Positions 42,440-51,404 of a stretch of DNA of 52,005 bases are shown here, in pieces (the stretch's first letter is position 1; each line of letters opens with the position of its first letter). The notes beneath the pieces are model-generated. The model saw nothing but the letters and a program-made list of their open reading frames with translations, did not search any database and was not told where the DNA came from. The position numbers and the translations under genes are program-made. This DNA comes from JABCPE02 sp963518955 (GTDB lineage: Bacteria > Bacteroidota > Bacteroidia > Flavobacteriales > Weeksellaceae), in contig CAUQKI010000011.1 in the NCBI GenBank assembly GCA_963518955.1, positions 1 through 52,005 of the forward strand, given 5' to 3'.

Positions 42440-43441
42440 ATGAAAAAATTATTTTTAGCATTATGTATTTTATTGTTTAGTAAAACTTTTGCACAGACAA
42501 AAAAACCAGATTTTGTAGGATTTTATAGAGAAAGAGGTGGTATTTTCTACATTAAGGAAGACAAAACTTTTTTAATTGTAGCTTATGCCACCCTCATCAC
42601 AGGGACTTGGGATGTTAAAGAAATTAAAATTCACACTGATAAAGGGAAAAAATCACAAAAATTTGTGGTACTTACACCCTATCGTCCAGAGTTTCCATTT
42701 TCTATTTTTGGAAGAAAAAATCCAGAAATAAAAATAGGCTATCAAATCGAATATGGTGCGGAGTGGATGATTTCGGATGAAGTTTATATTGGGGGTTCTT
42801 TGGACAAAATGCAGGCGTTTTTCAATCCTTCACCCAATTGTTTCAAATCCGAATATATTTATAAAAACAATGATTTACCCAAAGAGTTTATTTTAGCCGA
42901 TTTAAACGAAAATGTCTATTTAAAAAAGGGAAAATATACCAATCTATTTTCTTTCCTTACAGAAGAATACAATGATTTTCTGATAGCACACACACCAGCT
43001 GACCAGAATAATTCAATGGTTTATCATTTCCTACTTGGAGCAAATGGGATTGAAGATGAAGATGGCAACCCAATAGAAAAATCCAAAGAAGAAGATTTTG
43101 TAGAAGAAGACATTAAATTTTTTAATGAAATCTCCACTAAAAACCCTTATTTAAATGATAATTATCGGCTGAAAACAAAAAATGGAGATATAATTCCAGA
43201 TACAGAGTTTGAAATCATAGAAATAGAATGCAAAAAATACTATAAAAACAAAAATGATAGTAAAGATTATTACGAACTTTACGATGAAGATGCAGAAAAA
43301 ATGATGAAGAATAAATACAAAAAAATTCCACTTAAAATTTTACCTTTTAAGAAATTCAAGCCTTTGAAAACCAGCCTATTCCATGCAGAATGTAAAGATG
43401 GATATAAAAACAGCAAAAGAAAAATCTATTCAGGGGAATAA
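42440..43441 (+). CDS. Secreted protein of unknown function, paralog 1
   Basis: 333 residues. Signal peptide residues 1-19 (KLFLALCILLFSKTFAQ). No family recognised. Blocks shared with the next gene: KPDFVGFYRERGG, KEDKTFLIVAYATLITGTW, LTPYRPEFPFSIFGRKNP, GGSLDKMQAFFNPSPNCF and the C-terminal KKIPLK...KPLKTSLFHAEC. Several of these read like beta strands, so a beta-sandwich or barrel is plausible. Two Cys remain conserved (in PNCF and HAEC) and could form a disulfide. The gene begins 65 bases after carA with an AT-rich gap and no clear promoter. Confidence 0.75.
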   Translation: MKKLFLALCILLFSKTFAQTKKPDFVGFYRERGGIFYIKEDKTFLIVAYATLITGTWDVKEIKIHTDKGKKSQKFVVLTPYRPEFPFSIFGRKNPEIKIGYQIEYGAEWMISDEVYIGGSLDKMQAFFNPSPNCFKSEYIYKNNDLPKEFILADLNENVYLKKGKYTNLFSFLTEEYNDFLIAHTPADQNNSMVYHFLLGANGIEDEDGNPIEKSKEEDFVEEDIKFFNEISTKNPYLNDNYRLKTKNGDIIPDTEFEIIEIECKKYYKNKNDSKDYYELYDEDAEKMMKNKYKKIPLKILPFKKFKPLKTSLFHAECKDGYKNSKRKIYSGE

Positions 43442-43455
43442 AAATCTAAAATACC

Positions 43456-44400
43456 ATGAAAAATATATTATTAATATTAATTTTACTATTCGGTAAAGCA
43501 TTTTCACAGAAAAAGATACCAGATTTTATAGGATGTTATAGGCATGATAATGGAGCTAATTTTTGTCTCAAAGAAGATAAAACTTTTTTAATCATAGGCT
43601 TTGGGACTTTCATTACTGGTACTTGGGAGCTTATGGAAGGTGAAATATTCACCTATAATGAAAAAAAATATAATAAATTTGTAGAGCTTACCCCTTATCG
43701 CCCAGAACTTCCATTTTCTGTTTTTGGACGAAAAAATCCCAGCATAAAAACAGGCTATCAAATTAAATACAGTACTACCGACAAAGAGGATATTTCAGAT
43801 AGTGTTTATATTGGCGGTTCTTTAGACAAGATGCAAGCGTTTTTCAATCCTTCTCCCAATTGTTTTAGCGGTGTTGATATTTATAAAGGCAAAAAGCTTC
43901 CGAAAGAATTCATCTTGGCTGACTTAAATACTCACGAATTAAGACGCTCTGAACAAAGCAAGGTAAAATACACTGACCTGTTTTCATTTCAAACGGATGG
44001 TTATAATGATTTTATAATAGACTATATGCCGGCAGATGATAAAAACTCTGGGATTTTCCGATTTCCAATTGGAGCAAAAGGTATTGAAAATATTGAAGGA
44101 GAGGTATTAAGAAAACAAGAGACATTCTCCAAAGATGACCTTGAATTTCTAGAACAAGCCCCCACACGAAATTTCTATTTAAATGAAAACTTTAGAATAG
44201 AGCTCATCGATGAAATACTATTCCCAAAAGAATTCTCTTACTCACAAAACGAGCGCCAACTCGATGAGAAGAAGAATGGTAAATACAAAAAAATCCCTCT
44301 TAAACGCTCTCCTCTACAAGATTTCAAACCTTTAAAAACAACACTCTTTCACGCCGAATGCGAAGGAGAATCTAAAAATTTAAAAAGAAGAATACGCTAA
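43456..44400 (+). CDS. Secreted protein of unknown function, paralog 2
   Basis: 314 residues. Signal peptide residues 1-18 (NILLILILLFGKAFSQ). Same conserved blocks as the preceding gene in the same order, including the GGSLDKMQAFFNPSPNCF segment identical in both, while the region after about residue 150 diverges strongly (for example the acidic KEEDFVEED in copy 1 against RKQETFSKDDLE in copy 2). The two genes are 14 bases apart and clearly arose by tandem duplication. carB starts 19 bases after the stop, so this gene is probably part of the pyrimidine transcript. Confidence 0.75.
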   Translation: MKNILLILILLFGKAFSQKKIPDFIGCYRHDNGANFCLKEDKTFLIIGFGTFITGTWELMEGEIFTYNEKKYNKFVELTPYRPELPFSVFGRKNPSIKTGYQIKYSTTDKEDISDSVYIGGSLDKMQAFFNPSPNCFSGVDIYKGKKLPKEFILADLNTHELRRSEQSKVKYTDLFSFQTDGYNDFIIDYMPADDKNSGIFRFPIGAKGIENIEGEVLRKQETFSKDDLEFLEQAPTRNFYLNENFRIELIDEILFPKEFSYSQNERQLDEKKNGKYKKIPLKRSPLQDFKPLKTTLFHAECEGESKNLKRRIR

Positions 44401-44419
44401 TTTTTAACTAATAACAAAT

Positions 44420-47400
44420 ATGAAACGAACAGACATCAAAACTATATTGGTCATAGGCTCCGGCCCTATCATCATAGGGCAGGCAGCGGAATTTGACTAC
44501 GCGGGAACACAGGCCTGTCTATCCCTAAAAGAGGAAGGATACAGAGTCATCCTCATCAACTCAAATCCTGCTACCATCATGACCGATGCAGAAATCGCCG
44601 ACAAGGTCTATATAGAACCGATTTCTTTGGAGTTCGTGAGCCAGATTATCCGAAAGGAACGCCCAGATGCTCTTTTGCCTACTTTGGGAGGACAGACAGG
44701 GCTGAATATGGCGATAGAACTAAAAAAATCAGGGATTTTAGATGAGTGTAAAGTAGAAGTTTTGGGAACTAAACTTTCTGCTATCAATCGCGCCGAAGAC
44801 CGAGATTTATTCCGAGAACTAATGAACGAGCTGGGCGAACCTGTACCAGAATCGGACATTGTGAATACATTAGAAAGCGCTCTGAATTTCGCTGACAGAA
44901 TCGGCTATCCTGTGATTGTGCGCCCTGCCTTTACCCTTGGAGGAACAGGTGGCGGTATCGCTTCTAATGAGCAGGAACTCACCGAAATCGTAGAACTTGG
45001 GCTAAAACACAGCCCTGTAAATCAGTGCCTTATAGAAAAATCCATCGCAGGATTCAAAGAGATAGAATACGAAGTAATGCGAGATTCTAACGACAACGCC
45101 ATAGTGGTCTGCAACATGGAAAACATAGACCCTGTGGGCGTACACACTGGCGATTCTATAGTGGTTGCTCCCTCACAGACCCTTTCTGACAGGGAATATC
45201 AGATGTTGCGAAATACTTCGCTGAAAATCATCCGTGCATTAGGAATAGAAGGCGGATGCAATGTACAGCTGGCTCTAGACCCACATTCATTTAATTATTA
45301 TGTAATCGAAGTTAATCCAAGAGTGTCCCGTTCATCGGCTTTGGCGAGTAAAGCTACAGGCTACCCAATCGCTAAAATCGCGGCTAAAATCGCTGTGGGA
45401 CTGACTTTGGATGAAATCATAAATCCTGTAACGGGCAAAACTTATGCTTGTTTTGAACCTGCTTTGGATTATGTAGTTACCAAATTCCCTCGTTTCCCGT
45501 TTGATAAATTCGAAACGGCGGACAGAAGATTATCCACACAGATGAAAGCCACAGGCGAAATCATGGCTATTGGAAGAAACTTTGAAGAATCTCTCCAAAA
45601 AGCCATCCGTTCACTGGAAACGGGCATTCAGCATTTGGGATTAAAGGAAAAACAAGCCCTTGCCCTAACCGATGAAGAAATAGAAAGAAGAATAAAAATC
45701 TGCGATGACGAGAGGCTTTTCATCATTGGAGAAGCGCTGCGCAGAAACTACGATTGGGAGAAAATAGTAGAATGGAGCAAAATAGACAAATTCTTCATTT
45801 GGAAAATCAAGAAACTCATTGATTTTGAGGCCGAAATAAAGAATAATCCATTTAACAAAGATATTTTAATCAAGGCTAAAAAATTAGGTTTTTCTGACCT
45901 TAATCTGGCTCATCTTTGGAACTGTGCGCAGAGGGAAATTTTTAATTTTAGAAAAGAAAACGGCATCATGCCAGTTTATAAAATGGTGGATACCTGTGCA
46001 GCCGAGTTCGAGTCCGAAACGCCTTATTTCTACGGAACTTACGAAGAAGAAAACGAATCCATTGCCAGCGACAAGGAAAAAATCATCGTGCTGGGTTCAG
46101 GACCTATCCGTATCGGGCAGGGCGTGGAGTTTGACTACGCAACGGTGCATTCTGTATGGGCGATTAAGGAAATGGGCTGTGAGGCGATTATCATCAATAA
46201 TAATCCTGAGACCGTTTCTACGGATTTCTCCATTTCGGATAAATTATATTTCGAGCCGCTGACCGAGGAAGATGTGATGAACATCATCGACCTAGAAAAA
46301 CCAAAAGGCGTGGTGGTGCAGTTCGGCGGACAGACGGCTATCAACTTGGCTGATAAACTGGCTTCCCACGGAGTAAGGATTTTAGGAACTTCGTTAGAAG
46401 ATCTGGACAGAGCCGAAAACCGAGATAAATTCGAGAAAGCTCTGCAAGATTTGGGCATTCCTCAGCCAAAAGGAAAAACTTCCACTTCAAAAGAAGAGGC
46501 CATAAAAATTGCCAATGAAATCGGCTATCCTGTACTTGTCCGCCCAAGCTATGTTTTGGGAGGAAGGGCGATGGAAATCGTTTATACAGAAAAAGAACTT
46601 GCTCATTACATGGAAAATGCAGTGGAAGCAAGCCCTGAACATCCTGTGCTGATTGACCGATATTTGACAGGGAAAGAAGTAGAAGTAGATGCCATTTCTG
46701 ATAGCGAAACCACCATAATTCCTGGAATCATGGAACATATCGAGCGGGCGGGCGTGCATTCGGGAGATTCCATCGCTGTGTATCCTCCTCAAAATCTGAC
46801 ACAAAAGCAGATGGACACGCTCTCTGACTATACACAGAGACTTGCCAAAGGACTGAATATCATTGGCTTGATGAACATTCAATATGTGATTTCTGATGGA
46901 GAGGTATTTGTCATAGAGGTCAATCCTCGTTCATCTAGAACCGTTCCATTTTTGTCCAAAATCACTGGCGTTCCGATGGCAAAATTAGCCACAAAAACCA
47001 TTCTCGGAGCGAAACTAAAAGATTTGGGCTATCAAAATGGACTTATTCCTAATAAAGAAGGCGTCTATGTGAAAGTTCCTGTTTTTAGTTTTAGTAAATT
47101 GTCCAAAGTGGATATTTCCCTCGGCCCTGAAATGAAATCCACAGGAGAAGTGATGGGCAAAGACCAAACCCTAGAAAAAGCTTTATATAAAGGACTTATC
47201 GGCGCAGGAAGAAAAGTCCCCACCCATGGAGCGATTCTCTTCACGGTTTCTGATAAAGACAAAGCCGAAGCCGTAGGACTTGCGAAAAGATTTAGCGATA
47301 TAGGTTTCAGAATATGGGCTACGGAAGGGACAGCAAAATTCTTCGAACAACACGGCGTAAAAACCAAAATAGGCTACAAAATAGGCGAAGAAGATGTAAA

Positions 47401-47599
47401 CCTGATAGACCTCATCCACAAAGGAAAAGTGCAGTATGTGGTAAATACTACCACCAAAGGGAAACAGTCTGAGCGGGACGGCTTCCAAATCCGCCGTATG
47501 TCGGTAGAAAACGGAGTCCCATGCCTTACCTCTATGGATACCGTAGAAGCCATTCTAAAAGTGCTGGAATCCCTTACCTTTAAAATAGATGCGATGTAA
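44420..47599 (+). CDS. carB: Carbamoyl-phosphate synthase large subunit
   Basis: 1059 residues. Two homologous halves, each with an ATP-grasp domain: the first starts ILVIGSGPIIIGQAAEFDY, with VIVRPAFTLGGTGGG, and the second IIVLGSGPIRIGQGVEFDY, with VLVRPSYVLGGRAME. Metal/ATP Glu-Asn motifs VIEVNPRVSRSSALASK and VIEVNPRSSRTVPFLSK are intact. The C-terminal MGS-like domain (from about 930, ILFTVSDKDKAEAVGLAKR) binds allosteric effectors. It makes carbamoyl phosphate from bicarbonate, ATP and ammonia delivered by CarA. Confidence 0.98.
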   Translation: MKRTDIKTILVIGSGPIIIGQAAEFDYAGTQACLSLKEEGYRVILINSNPATIMTDAEIADKVYIEPISLEFVSQIIRKERPDALLPTLGGQTGLNMAIELKKSGILDECKVEVLGTKLSAINRAEDRDLFRELMNELGEPVPESDIVNTLESALNFADRIGYPVIVRPAFTLGGTGGGIASNEQELTEIVELGLKHSPVNQCLIEKSIAGFKEIEYEVMRDSNDNAIVVCNMENIDPVGVHTGDSIVVAPSQTLSDREYQMLRNTSLKIIRALGIEGGCNVQLALDPHSFNYYVIEVNPRVSRSSALASKATGYPIAKIAAKIAVGLTLDEIINPVTGKTYACFEPALDYVVTKFPRFPFDKFETADRRLSTQMKATGEIMAIGRNFEESLQKAIRSLETGIQHLGLKEKQALALTDEEIERRIKICDDERLFIIGEALRRNYDWEKIVEWSKIDKFFIWKIKKLIDFEAEIKNNPFNKDILIKAKKLGFSDLNLAHLWNCAQREIFNFRKENGIMPVYKMVDTCAAEFESETPYFYGTYEEENESIASDKEKIIVLGSGPIRIGQGVEFDYATVHSVWAIKEMGCEAIIINNNPETVSTDFSISDKLYFEPLTEEDVMNIIDLEKPKGVVVQFGGQTAINLADKLASHGVRILGTSLEDLDRAENRDKFEKALQDLGIPQPKGKTSTSKEEAIKIANEIGYPVLVRPSYVLGGRAMEIVYTEKELAHYMENAVEASPEHPVLIDRYLTGKEVEVDAISDSETTIIPGIMEHIERAGVHSGDSIAVYPPQNLTQKQMDTLSDYTQRLAKGLNIIGLMNIQYVISDGEVFVIEVNPRSSRTVPFLSKITGVPMAKLATKTILGAKLKDLGYQNGLIPNKEGVYVKVPVFSFSKLSKVDISLGPEMKSTGEVMGKDQTLEKALYKGLIGAGRKVPTHGAILFTVSDKDKAEAVGLAKRFSDIGFRIWATEGTAKFFEQHGVKTKIGYKIGEEDVNLIDLIHKGKVQYVVNTTTKGKQSERDGFQIRRMSVENGVPCLTSMDTVEAILKVLESLTFKIDAM

Positions 47600-47601
47600 A
47601 C

Positions 47602-48015
47602 ATGAAACGATTTCTCATTTTAAAGATAACTGATGTGATTGATGCACCTGTAGCATTGGTATATAAAATTGTTACCGATAATAAGAACTTTCAGTGGCGA
47701 GAGGAAGTGGAAAACATAGAGCTATTGGAGAGTGGTTTTATTGAATATTACAAAGGCGGTGGACAAACGCTTTTTAGCAATATTCAAAAGAAAGAAAATG
47801 AATATTATGCCTTTACAATGGAGCACAAACTATTCTATGGAGAATGGGAAGGAAAATTTGAATCATATAACGGAGGAACTAAAATTTGTTTTCAAGAGAA
47901 AATACATATCAAAAACTTCTTTTTAAGGCTTGTGGCACCTCTCTTTTGGAATTTGAAACGCATACAGCAAAAATATATCACAGCATTAAAAAAGGAAATC
48001 TATGAAAACCAATAA
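47602..48015 (+). CDS. SRPBCC-family protein
   Basis: 137 residues. START/Bet v1-like fold: VIDAPVALVYKIVTDNKNF opens the domain, followed by strands YAFTMEHKLFYGEWEGKFESY and NGGTKICFQEKIHIK and a C-terminal helix with LKRIQQKYITALKKEI. The family binds hydrophobic ligands in a cavity; the ligand is unknown. It starts 2 bases after the carB stop and its end overlaps the next gene by 14 bases, so it probably rides on the pyr transcript or forms a pair with the HXXEE gene. Confidence 0.8.
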   Translation: MKRFLILKITDVIDAPVALVYKIVTDNKNFQWREEVENIELLESGFIEYYKGGGQTLFSNIQKKENEYYAFTMEHKLFYGEWEGKFESYNGGTKICFQEKIHIKNFFLRLVAPLFWNLKRIQQKYITALKKEIYENQ

Positions 48016-48421
48016 ATACTTGCATTTGTGGTTGCCTATAATGGGACTACACGCTCTTCATCAAGTAGAAGAAAGTATTTCCTTCTGGCAATGGTATATT
48101 GATTTTGTAGATAAAATACCTTCTTGGCTCCAGCTTCCGAGAATTTCCGAGAATGCCCATTTAGTAAAAGCCCACCCTGAATATTTTGTGTGGGCTTCCA
48201 TAGGGCAACTTACTTTGGTAGCGGTCATTGCTTTTTTATTTCGAAAAAGTGAAAAAGCCACGAAAATTGCACTCATTTTATATCTTGCAGGACTGAGTTT
48301 CTTCTTGGTATGGCACATTTTGATAAGTTATTTTACCCATTCCTATTCTCCTGTAATGGTTACCTGCCTTATGGGCGTTTACCTCATTCCAAAATGGGGA
48401 ATTCGGGTTTTAAAAAAGTAA
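48002..48421 (+). CDS. HXXEE-domain membrane protein
   Basis: 139 residues, four hydrophobic helices. The sequence GLHALHQVEESISFW near residue 15 carries the H-x-x-E-E motif of the HXXEE family of integral membrane proteins, and a second set of His (ENAHLVKAH, FLVWHILISY) lies in later helices. The family may be a membrane-bound metal enzyme, but this is a guess from its conserved His/Glu. It overlaps the SRPBCC gene by 14 bases, a strong sign of co-translation. Confidence 0.8.
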   Translation: MKTNKYLHLWLPIMGLHALHQVEESISFWQWYIDFVDKIPSWLQLPRISENAHLVKAHPEYFVWASIGQLTLVAVIAFLFRKSEKATKIALILYLAGLSFFLVWHILISYFTHSYSPVMVTCLMGVYLIPKWGIRVLKK

Positions 48422-48454
48422 ATCCGTAAATTAGCAAACTAATAAATCTGATTT

Positions 48455-49132
48455 ATGAACCCAATAATCAAACAATGGGATACTGCTAAGTCTCTAAAAA
48501 GAGCCTGTCAATATGAAGAGGCACTGGCTATCTATGAAAGTCTTTACCCAAAGGTAGAGACAGAACTCTCGGATACCTTTGATAGGGCTATGTTTTTTGG
48601 GGATTACTTTGGCGTATTGGCAGATGTTGCCCAGTATGACAAAGCGGAAGCTATGGCTGCTAAAGCCTTAAAATACATAACTGAAAATGGGTATACTTCT
48701 TTAAACTATATTTTCTATAACTATGGGAATATGTATCTTCATCAAGCTAAATGGGAAGAAGCTATTCCTTGGCTCGAAAAAGCGCTCAACAGAAATAGCA
48801 ATGGGTGGATTAATGAAAAACAAAGAGCTTACTATGGCACTGCTTTAGGGGACGCACTATTCCATTTGGGGCGTATAGAAGAAGCTGAAGAAGAGTTACT
48901 TAAGGCGGTAGAGGCAGGCAAAGCTACTGTAGCCAACAAGGATTGGGAACCTTTTTTCTACCTCAAAGAAATATACAAGCAAAAAGGTGACGAGAAACTA
49001 ATGGCAAAATATGAAAATATGTACCTTACCCGACTTAAAAAGGTAAAGGAAGAAGAACTTATCTATCCTCTATCAGAACATCGGGCAAACAAACAAGCCC
49101 TTGAAGACTGGAAAAAACTTAATAACCTTTAA
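48455..49132 (+). CDS. Tetratricopeptide-repeat protein
   Basis: 225 residues, no signal peptide. At least three TPR-like helix pairs: ACQYEEALAIYESLYP, IFYNYGNMYLHQAKWEEAIP with LEKALN, and YYGTALGDALFHLGRIEEAE with LLKAVEAG. Further helices run to KKLNNL. TPRs bind peptide partners, so a role as an adaptor is likely; the partner is unknown. It lies 19 bases before the first of two paralogous unknown genes and 33 after the HXXEE gene. Confidence 0.8.
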   Translation: MNPIIKQWDTAKSLKRACQYEEALAIYESLYPKVETELSDTFDRAMFFGDYFGVLADVAQYDKAEAMAAKALKYITENGYTSLNYIFYNYGNMYLHQAKWEEAIPWLEKALNRNSNGWINEKQRAYYGTALGDALFHLGRIEEAEEELLKAVEAGKATVANKDWEPFFYLKEIYKQKGDEKLMAKYENMYLTRLKKVKEEELIYPLSEHRANKQALEDWKKLNNL

Positions 49133-49151
49133 TCATTTTACAAATAAAACT

Positions 49152-50201
49152 ATGAGAGAACAAGCAATAAAACTTTACGAACAAGCCCAAGCGGATTACC
49201 CAACGTTGAAAACCCAAATAGAGGCACAAGTAGTGCGTTGGTTTTGGGCAGCAGGAGGCGTGGGACTCTTTTCTTTAGAGCCTTTTTATTTTGAACAAAA
49301 CCGTTTCTCGAAGTCTAAAATTCTTAAAGATGCTCCAGAAGATTCTGACAATAAGTATCAATATGGCGTGAATGCCAACGATGAGATTATCGTCGAACGC
49401 AGTTATACTGAGTTTAAAGGACAGTGTTATGAAACTTTCTACTTCCGAGAAGACAGCCAAATTATCAGTTATCGTTTTGAGTACTCTGAGGAAAAGGAGT
49501 GTGACAATGTAAAGATTTTTATTTATAAAGATGGATTACTTCAATATATCTATAGTGCTTTTGAAGAGCATTATTCGGAAGAGACAATGTATTATAAGGG
49601 AAATAAACTCATACGACGCAAAACTAAAGGATTAGATTATTATTCAAACCCCATTGATAATACCCTTCTCTATACCTATGATATGTTGGGGAAACTCAAT
49701 AGTATTACCAACGAAACCGGCTATGTATATTATCAGAAGAAGGATAAGAAAATAAGTTATAAAGAACTTTCGGAGAAAGCTGCGGAACGTTACTATGCAC
49801 TGTTGGTACCTACCATTAAGGCATATCCCATAAAAGAGCCCTTGTATTGTATCAACCTATCGTTTGACTACCAAAACATACTGCCTACAAGGATAGGTTT
49901 TGGTACTGAAAGCGAAAGACAAGAATACCAAAAGTATGGCAAAGAGGCAAAACACTACCTTTGGAACACAGCCGAATATGCTCATATTATAGATATAGAA
50001 CCCAACGAAGAAAATGCTGCCCTCTTCGACCTTTTCAACCAAGAAACCGAAATGCAAGAAAAGAGCAGTGCCGCCACGAAGCTATTAGTCGCTTGCGCCA
50101 AACGCCTCAAAGAAGACTGGGCATCACTGGGCATTCCCTCCACCGATGACTTTGTAGTAGTGGTAAGTGATGAAGAAGAATCTTTTTTGAAGAAAGTGTA
50201 A
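49152..50201 (+). CDS. Unknown protein, mosaic paralog A
   Basis: 349 residues from the ATG at 49152; a longer in-frame start overlaps the TPR gene. No family recognised and no signal peptide, so probably cytoplasmic. The first 55 residues (YEQAQADYP, VVRWFWAAGGVGLFSLEPFY) and the last 170 are almost identical to paralog B, but residues about 70-170 differ markedly. The end holds an acidic helix (TEMQEKSSAATKLLVACAKRL) and a DDFVVVVSDEEE tail. Neighbours (TPR, paralog B, DUF4303) resemble the variable small-gene clusters linked to immunity or stress functions, which is only an inference. Confidence 0.75.
   Translation: MREQAIKLYEQAQADYPTLKTQIEAQVVRWFWAAGGVGLFSLEPFYFEQNRFSKSKILKDAPEDSDNKYQYGVNANDEIIVERSYTEFKGQCYETFYFREDSQIISYRFEYSEEKECDNVKIFIYKDGLLQYIYSAFEEHYSEETMYYKGNKLIRRKTKGLDYYSNPIDNTLLYTYDMLGKLNSITNETGYVYYQKKDKKISYKELSEKAAERYYALLVPTIKAYPIKEPLYCINLSFDYQNILPTRIGFGTESERQEYQKYGKEAKHYLWNTAEYAHIIDIEPNEENAALFDLFNQETEMQEKSSAATKLLVACAKRLKEDWASLGIPSTDDFVVVVSDEEESFLKKV
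49671..49753 (+). repeat. 83-bp block identical to 50846-50928
   Basis: Every base matches between the two paralogs over this block; identity falls off on both sides, and DNA in the variable middle is far less alike. This suggests recent duplication or gene conversion confined to the 3' half. Confidence 0.9.
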
Positions 50202-50224
50202 TTTTGAAAATTAAAAAAATCTAA

Positions 50225-50323
50225 AAGAATCATATTTTTGAACAATGGGCACTTTTAGCCGAAACCCAAAGTCATATCGCCCTGCTTAAGGATTTGTATA
50301 AAAAAGTCAATAAGATAAAGTAA
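50225..50323 (+). pseudogene. C-terminal remnant of a third gene between the paralogs
   Basis: A 32-codon frame with no start codon, beginning just after a stop and ending in TAA. It reads FEQWALLAETQSHIALLKD...KKVNKIK, a normal amphipathic helix composition. The length and the protein-like ending suggest the tail of a lost gene rather than chance. It cannot be matched to another gene in the window. Confidence 0.5.
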
Positions 50324-50335
50324 TACAGAAACTCT

Positions 50336-51379
50336 ATGAACGAACAAGCAAGAAAACTCTATGACCAAGCCCAAGCGAATTACCCAGCATTGAAAGCGCA
50401 AATAGAGGCGCAGGTAGTGCGTTGGTTTTGGGCAGCAGGAGGTATGGGGCTTTTTTCTTTAGAGCCTTTCTACTTTGAACAAAACCGTTTTCCAAAGTCT
50501 AAAATCCTAAAAGAAGCTCCAAAAGATACTGACAATAAGTATCAATATGGAGTAAATGAAAAAGATGAGATAATTGTAGCACACTCTTATATTGGATGTG
50601 AAGGCGATTATTACGAAGAGTTTTATTTCCGTGAGAAAAACCAAATTATCAGTTATCACTTTGATTTTGCCTCTAAGAAAAAATGTATAAATACTAAAAT
50701 ATTCATCTATAAGGACGAACTCTTGCAATCAATCTACTCCGCTTTCGATAATAATACTTGGAGCGAAAGGACTATGTATTATGAGGGGAACAAACTCATC
50801 CGCCAAGAGAAAAAAGGATTAGATTATATTGATAATACGCTCCTTTATACCTATGATATGTTGGGGAAACTCAATAGTATTACCAACGAAACCGGCTATG
50901 TATATTATCAGAAGAAGGATAAGAAAATTAGTTATAAAGCCCTCTCGGAAAAAGCTGCGGAACGCTACTATGCCCTATTAGTGCCTACCATTAAGGCATA
51001 TCCCATAAAAGAGCCCTTGTATTGCATCAATCTATCGTTTGACTACCAAAACATACTACCTACAAGAATAGGCTTTGGACTTGAAAGTGACAGACAAAAA
51101 TGGAACGAGACTTACGGGGAAAGAGTTGATAGATATCTTTGGAACACTGCCGAATATGCTCATATTATAGATATAGAACCCAATGAAGAAGACGCTACCC
51201 TCTTCGACCTTTTCAATCAAGAAACCGAGATGCAAGAAAAGAGCAGTGCAGCCACGAAGCTATTAGTCGCTTGTGCCAAACGCCTCAAAGAAGAATGCGC
51301 ATCACTAGGCATTCCCTCCACCAATGACTTTGTAATAGTAGTAGGTGATGAAGAAGAATTCTTTTTCAAGAAAGTATAA
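50336..51379 (+). CDS. Unknown protein, mosaic paralog B
   Basis: 347 residues, no signal peptide, no recognised family. It begins YDQAQANYP and VVRWFWAAGGMGLFSLEPFY. The middle (about 70-165) differs from paralog A in many residues (CEGDYYEEFYFREKNQ against FKGQCYETFYFREDSQ) and lacks a four-residue segment present in A (SNP insertion after GLDYY). The C-terminal half is nearly the same: ALLVPTIKAYPIKEPLYCIN, TEMQEKSSAATKLLVACAKRL and the DEEEFF tail. It sits after a gene remnant and before the DUF4303 gene. Confidence 0.75.
   Translation: MNEQARKLYDQAQANYPALKAQIEAQVVRWFWAAGGMGLFSLEPFYFEQNRFPKSKILKEAPKDTDNKYQYGVNEKDEIIVAHSYIGCEGDYYEEFYFREKNQIISYHFDFASKKKCINTKIFIYKDELLQSIYSAFDNNTWSERTMYYEGNKLIRQEKKGLDYIDNTLLYTYDMLGKLNSITNETGYVYYQKKDKKISYKALSEKAAERYYALLVPTIKAYPIKEPLYCINLSFDYQNILPTRIGFGLESDRQKWNETYGERVDRYLWNTAEYAHIIDIEPNEEDATLFDLFNQETEMQEKSSAATKLLVACAKRLKEECASLGIPSTNDFVIVVGDEEEFFFKKV
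50846..50928 (+). repeat. 83-bp block identical to 49671-49753
   Basis: Second copy of the identical block, within paralog B. The spacing between copies is 1175 bases. Confidence 0.9.
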
Positions 51380-51404
51380 TCCTATTTTAAAACTAAAAAA
51401 ACTA

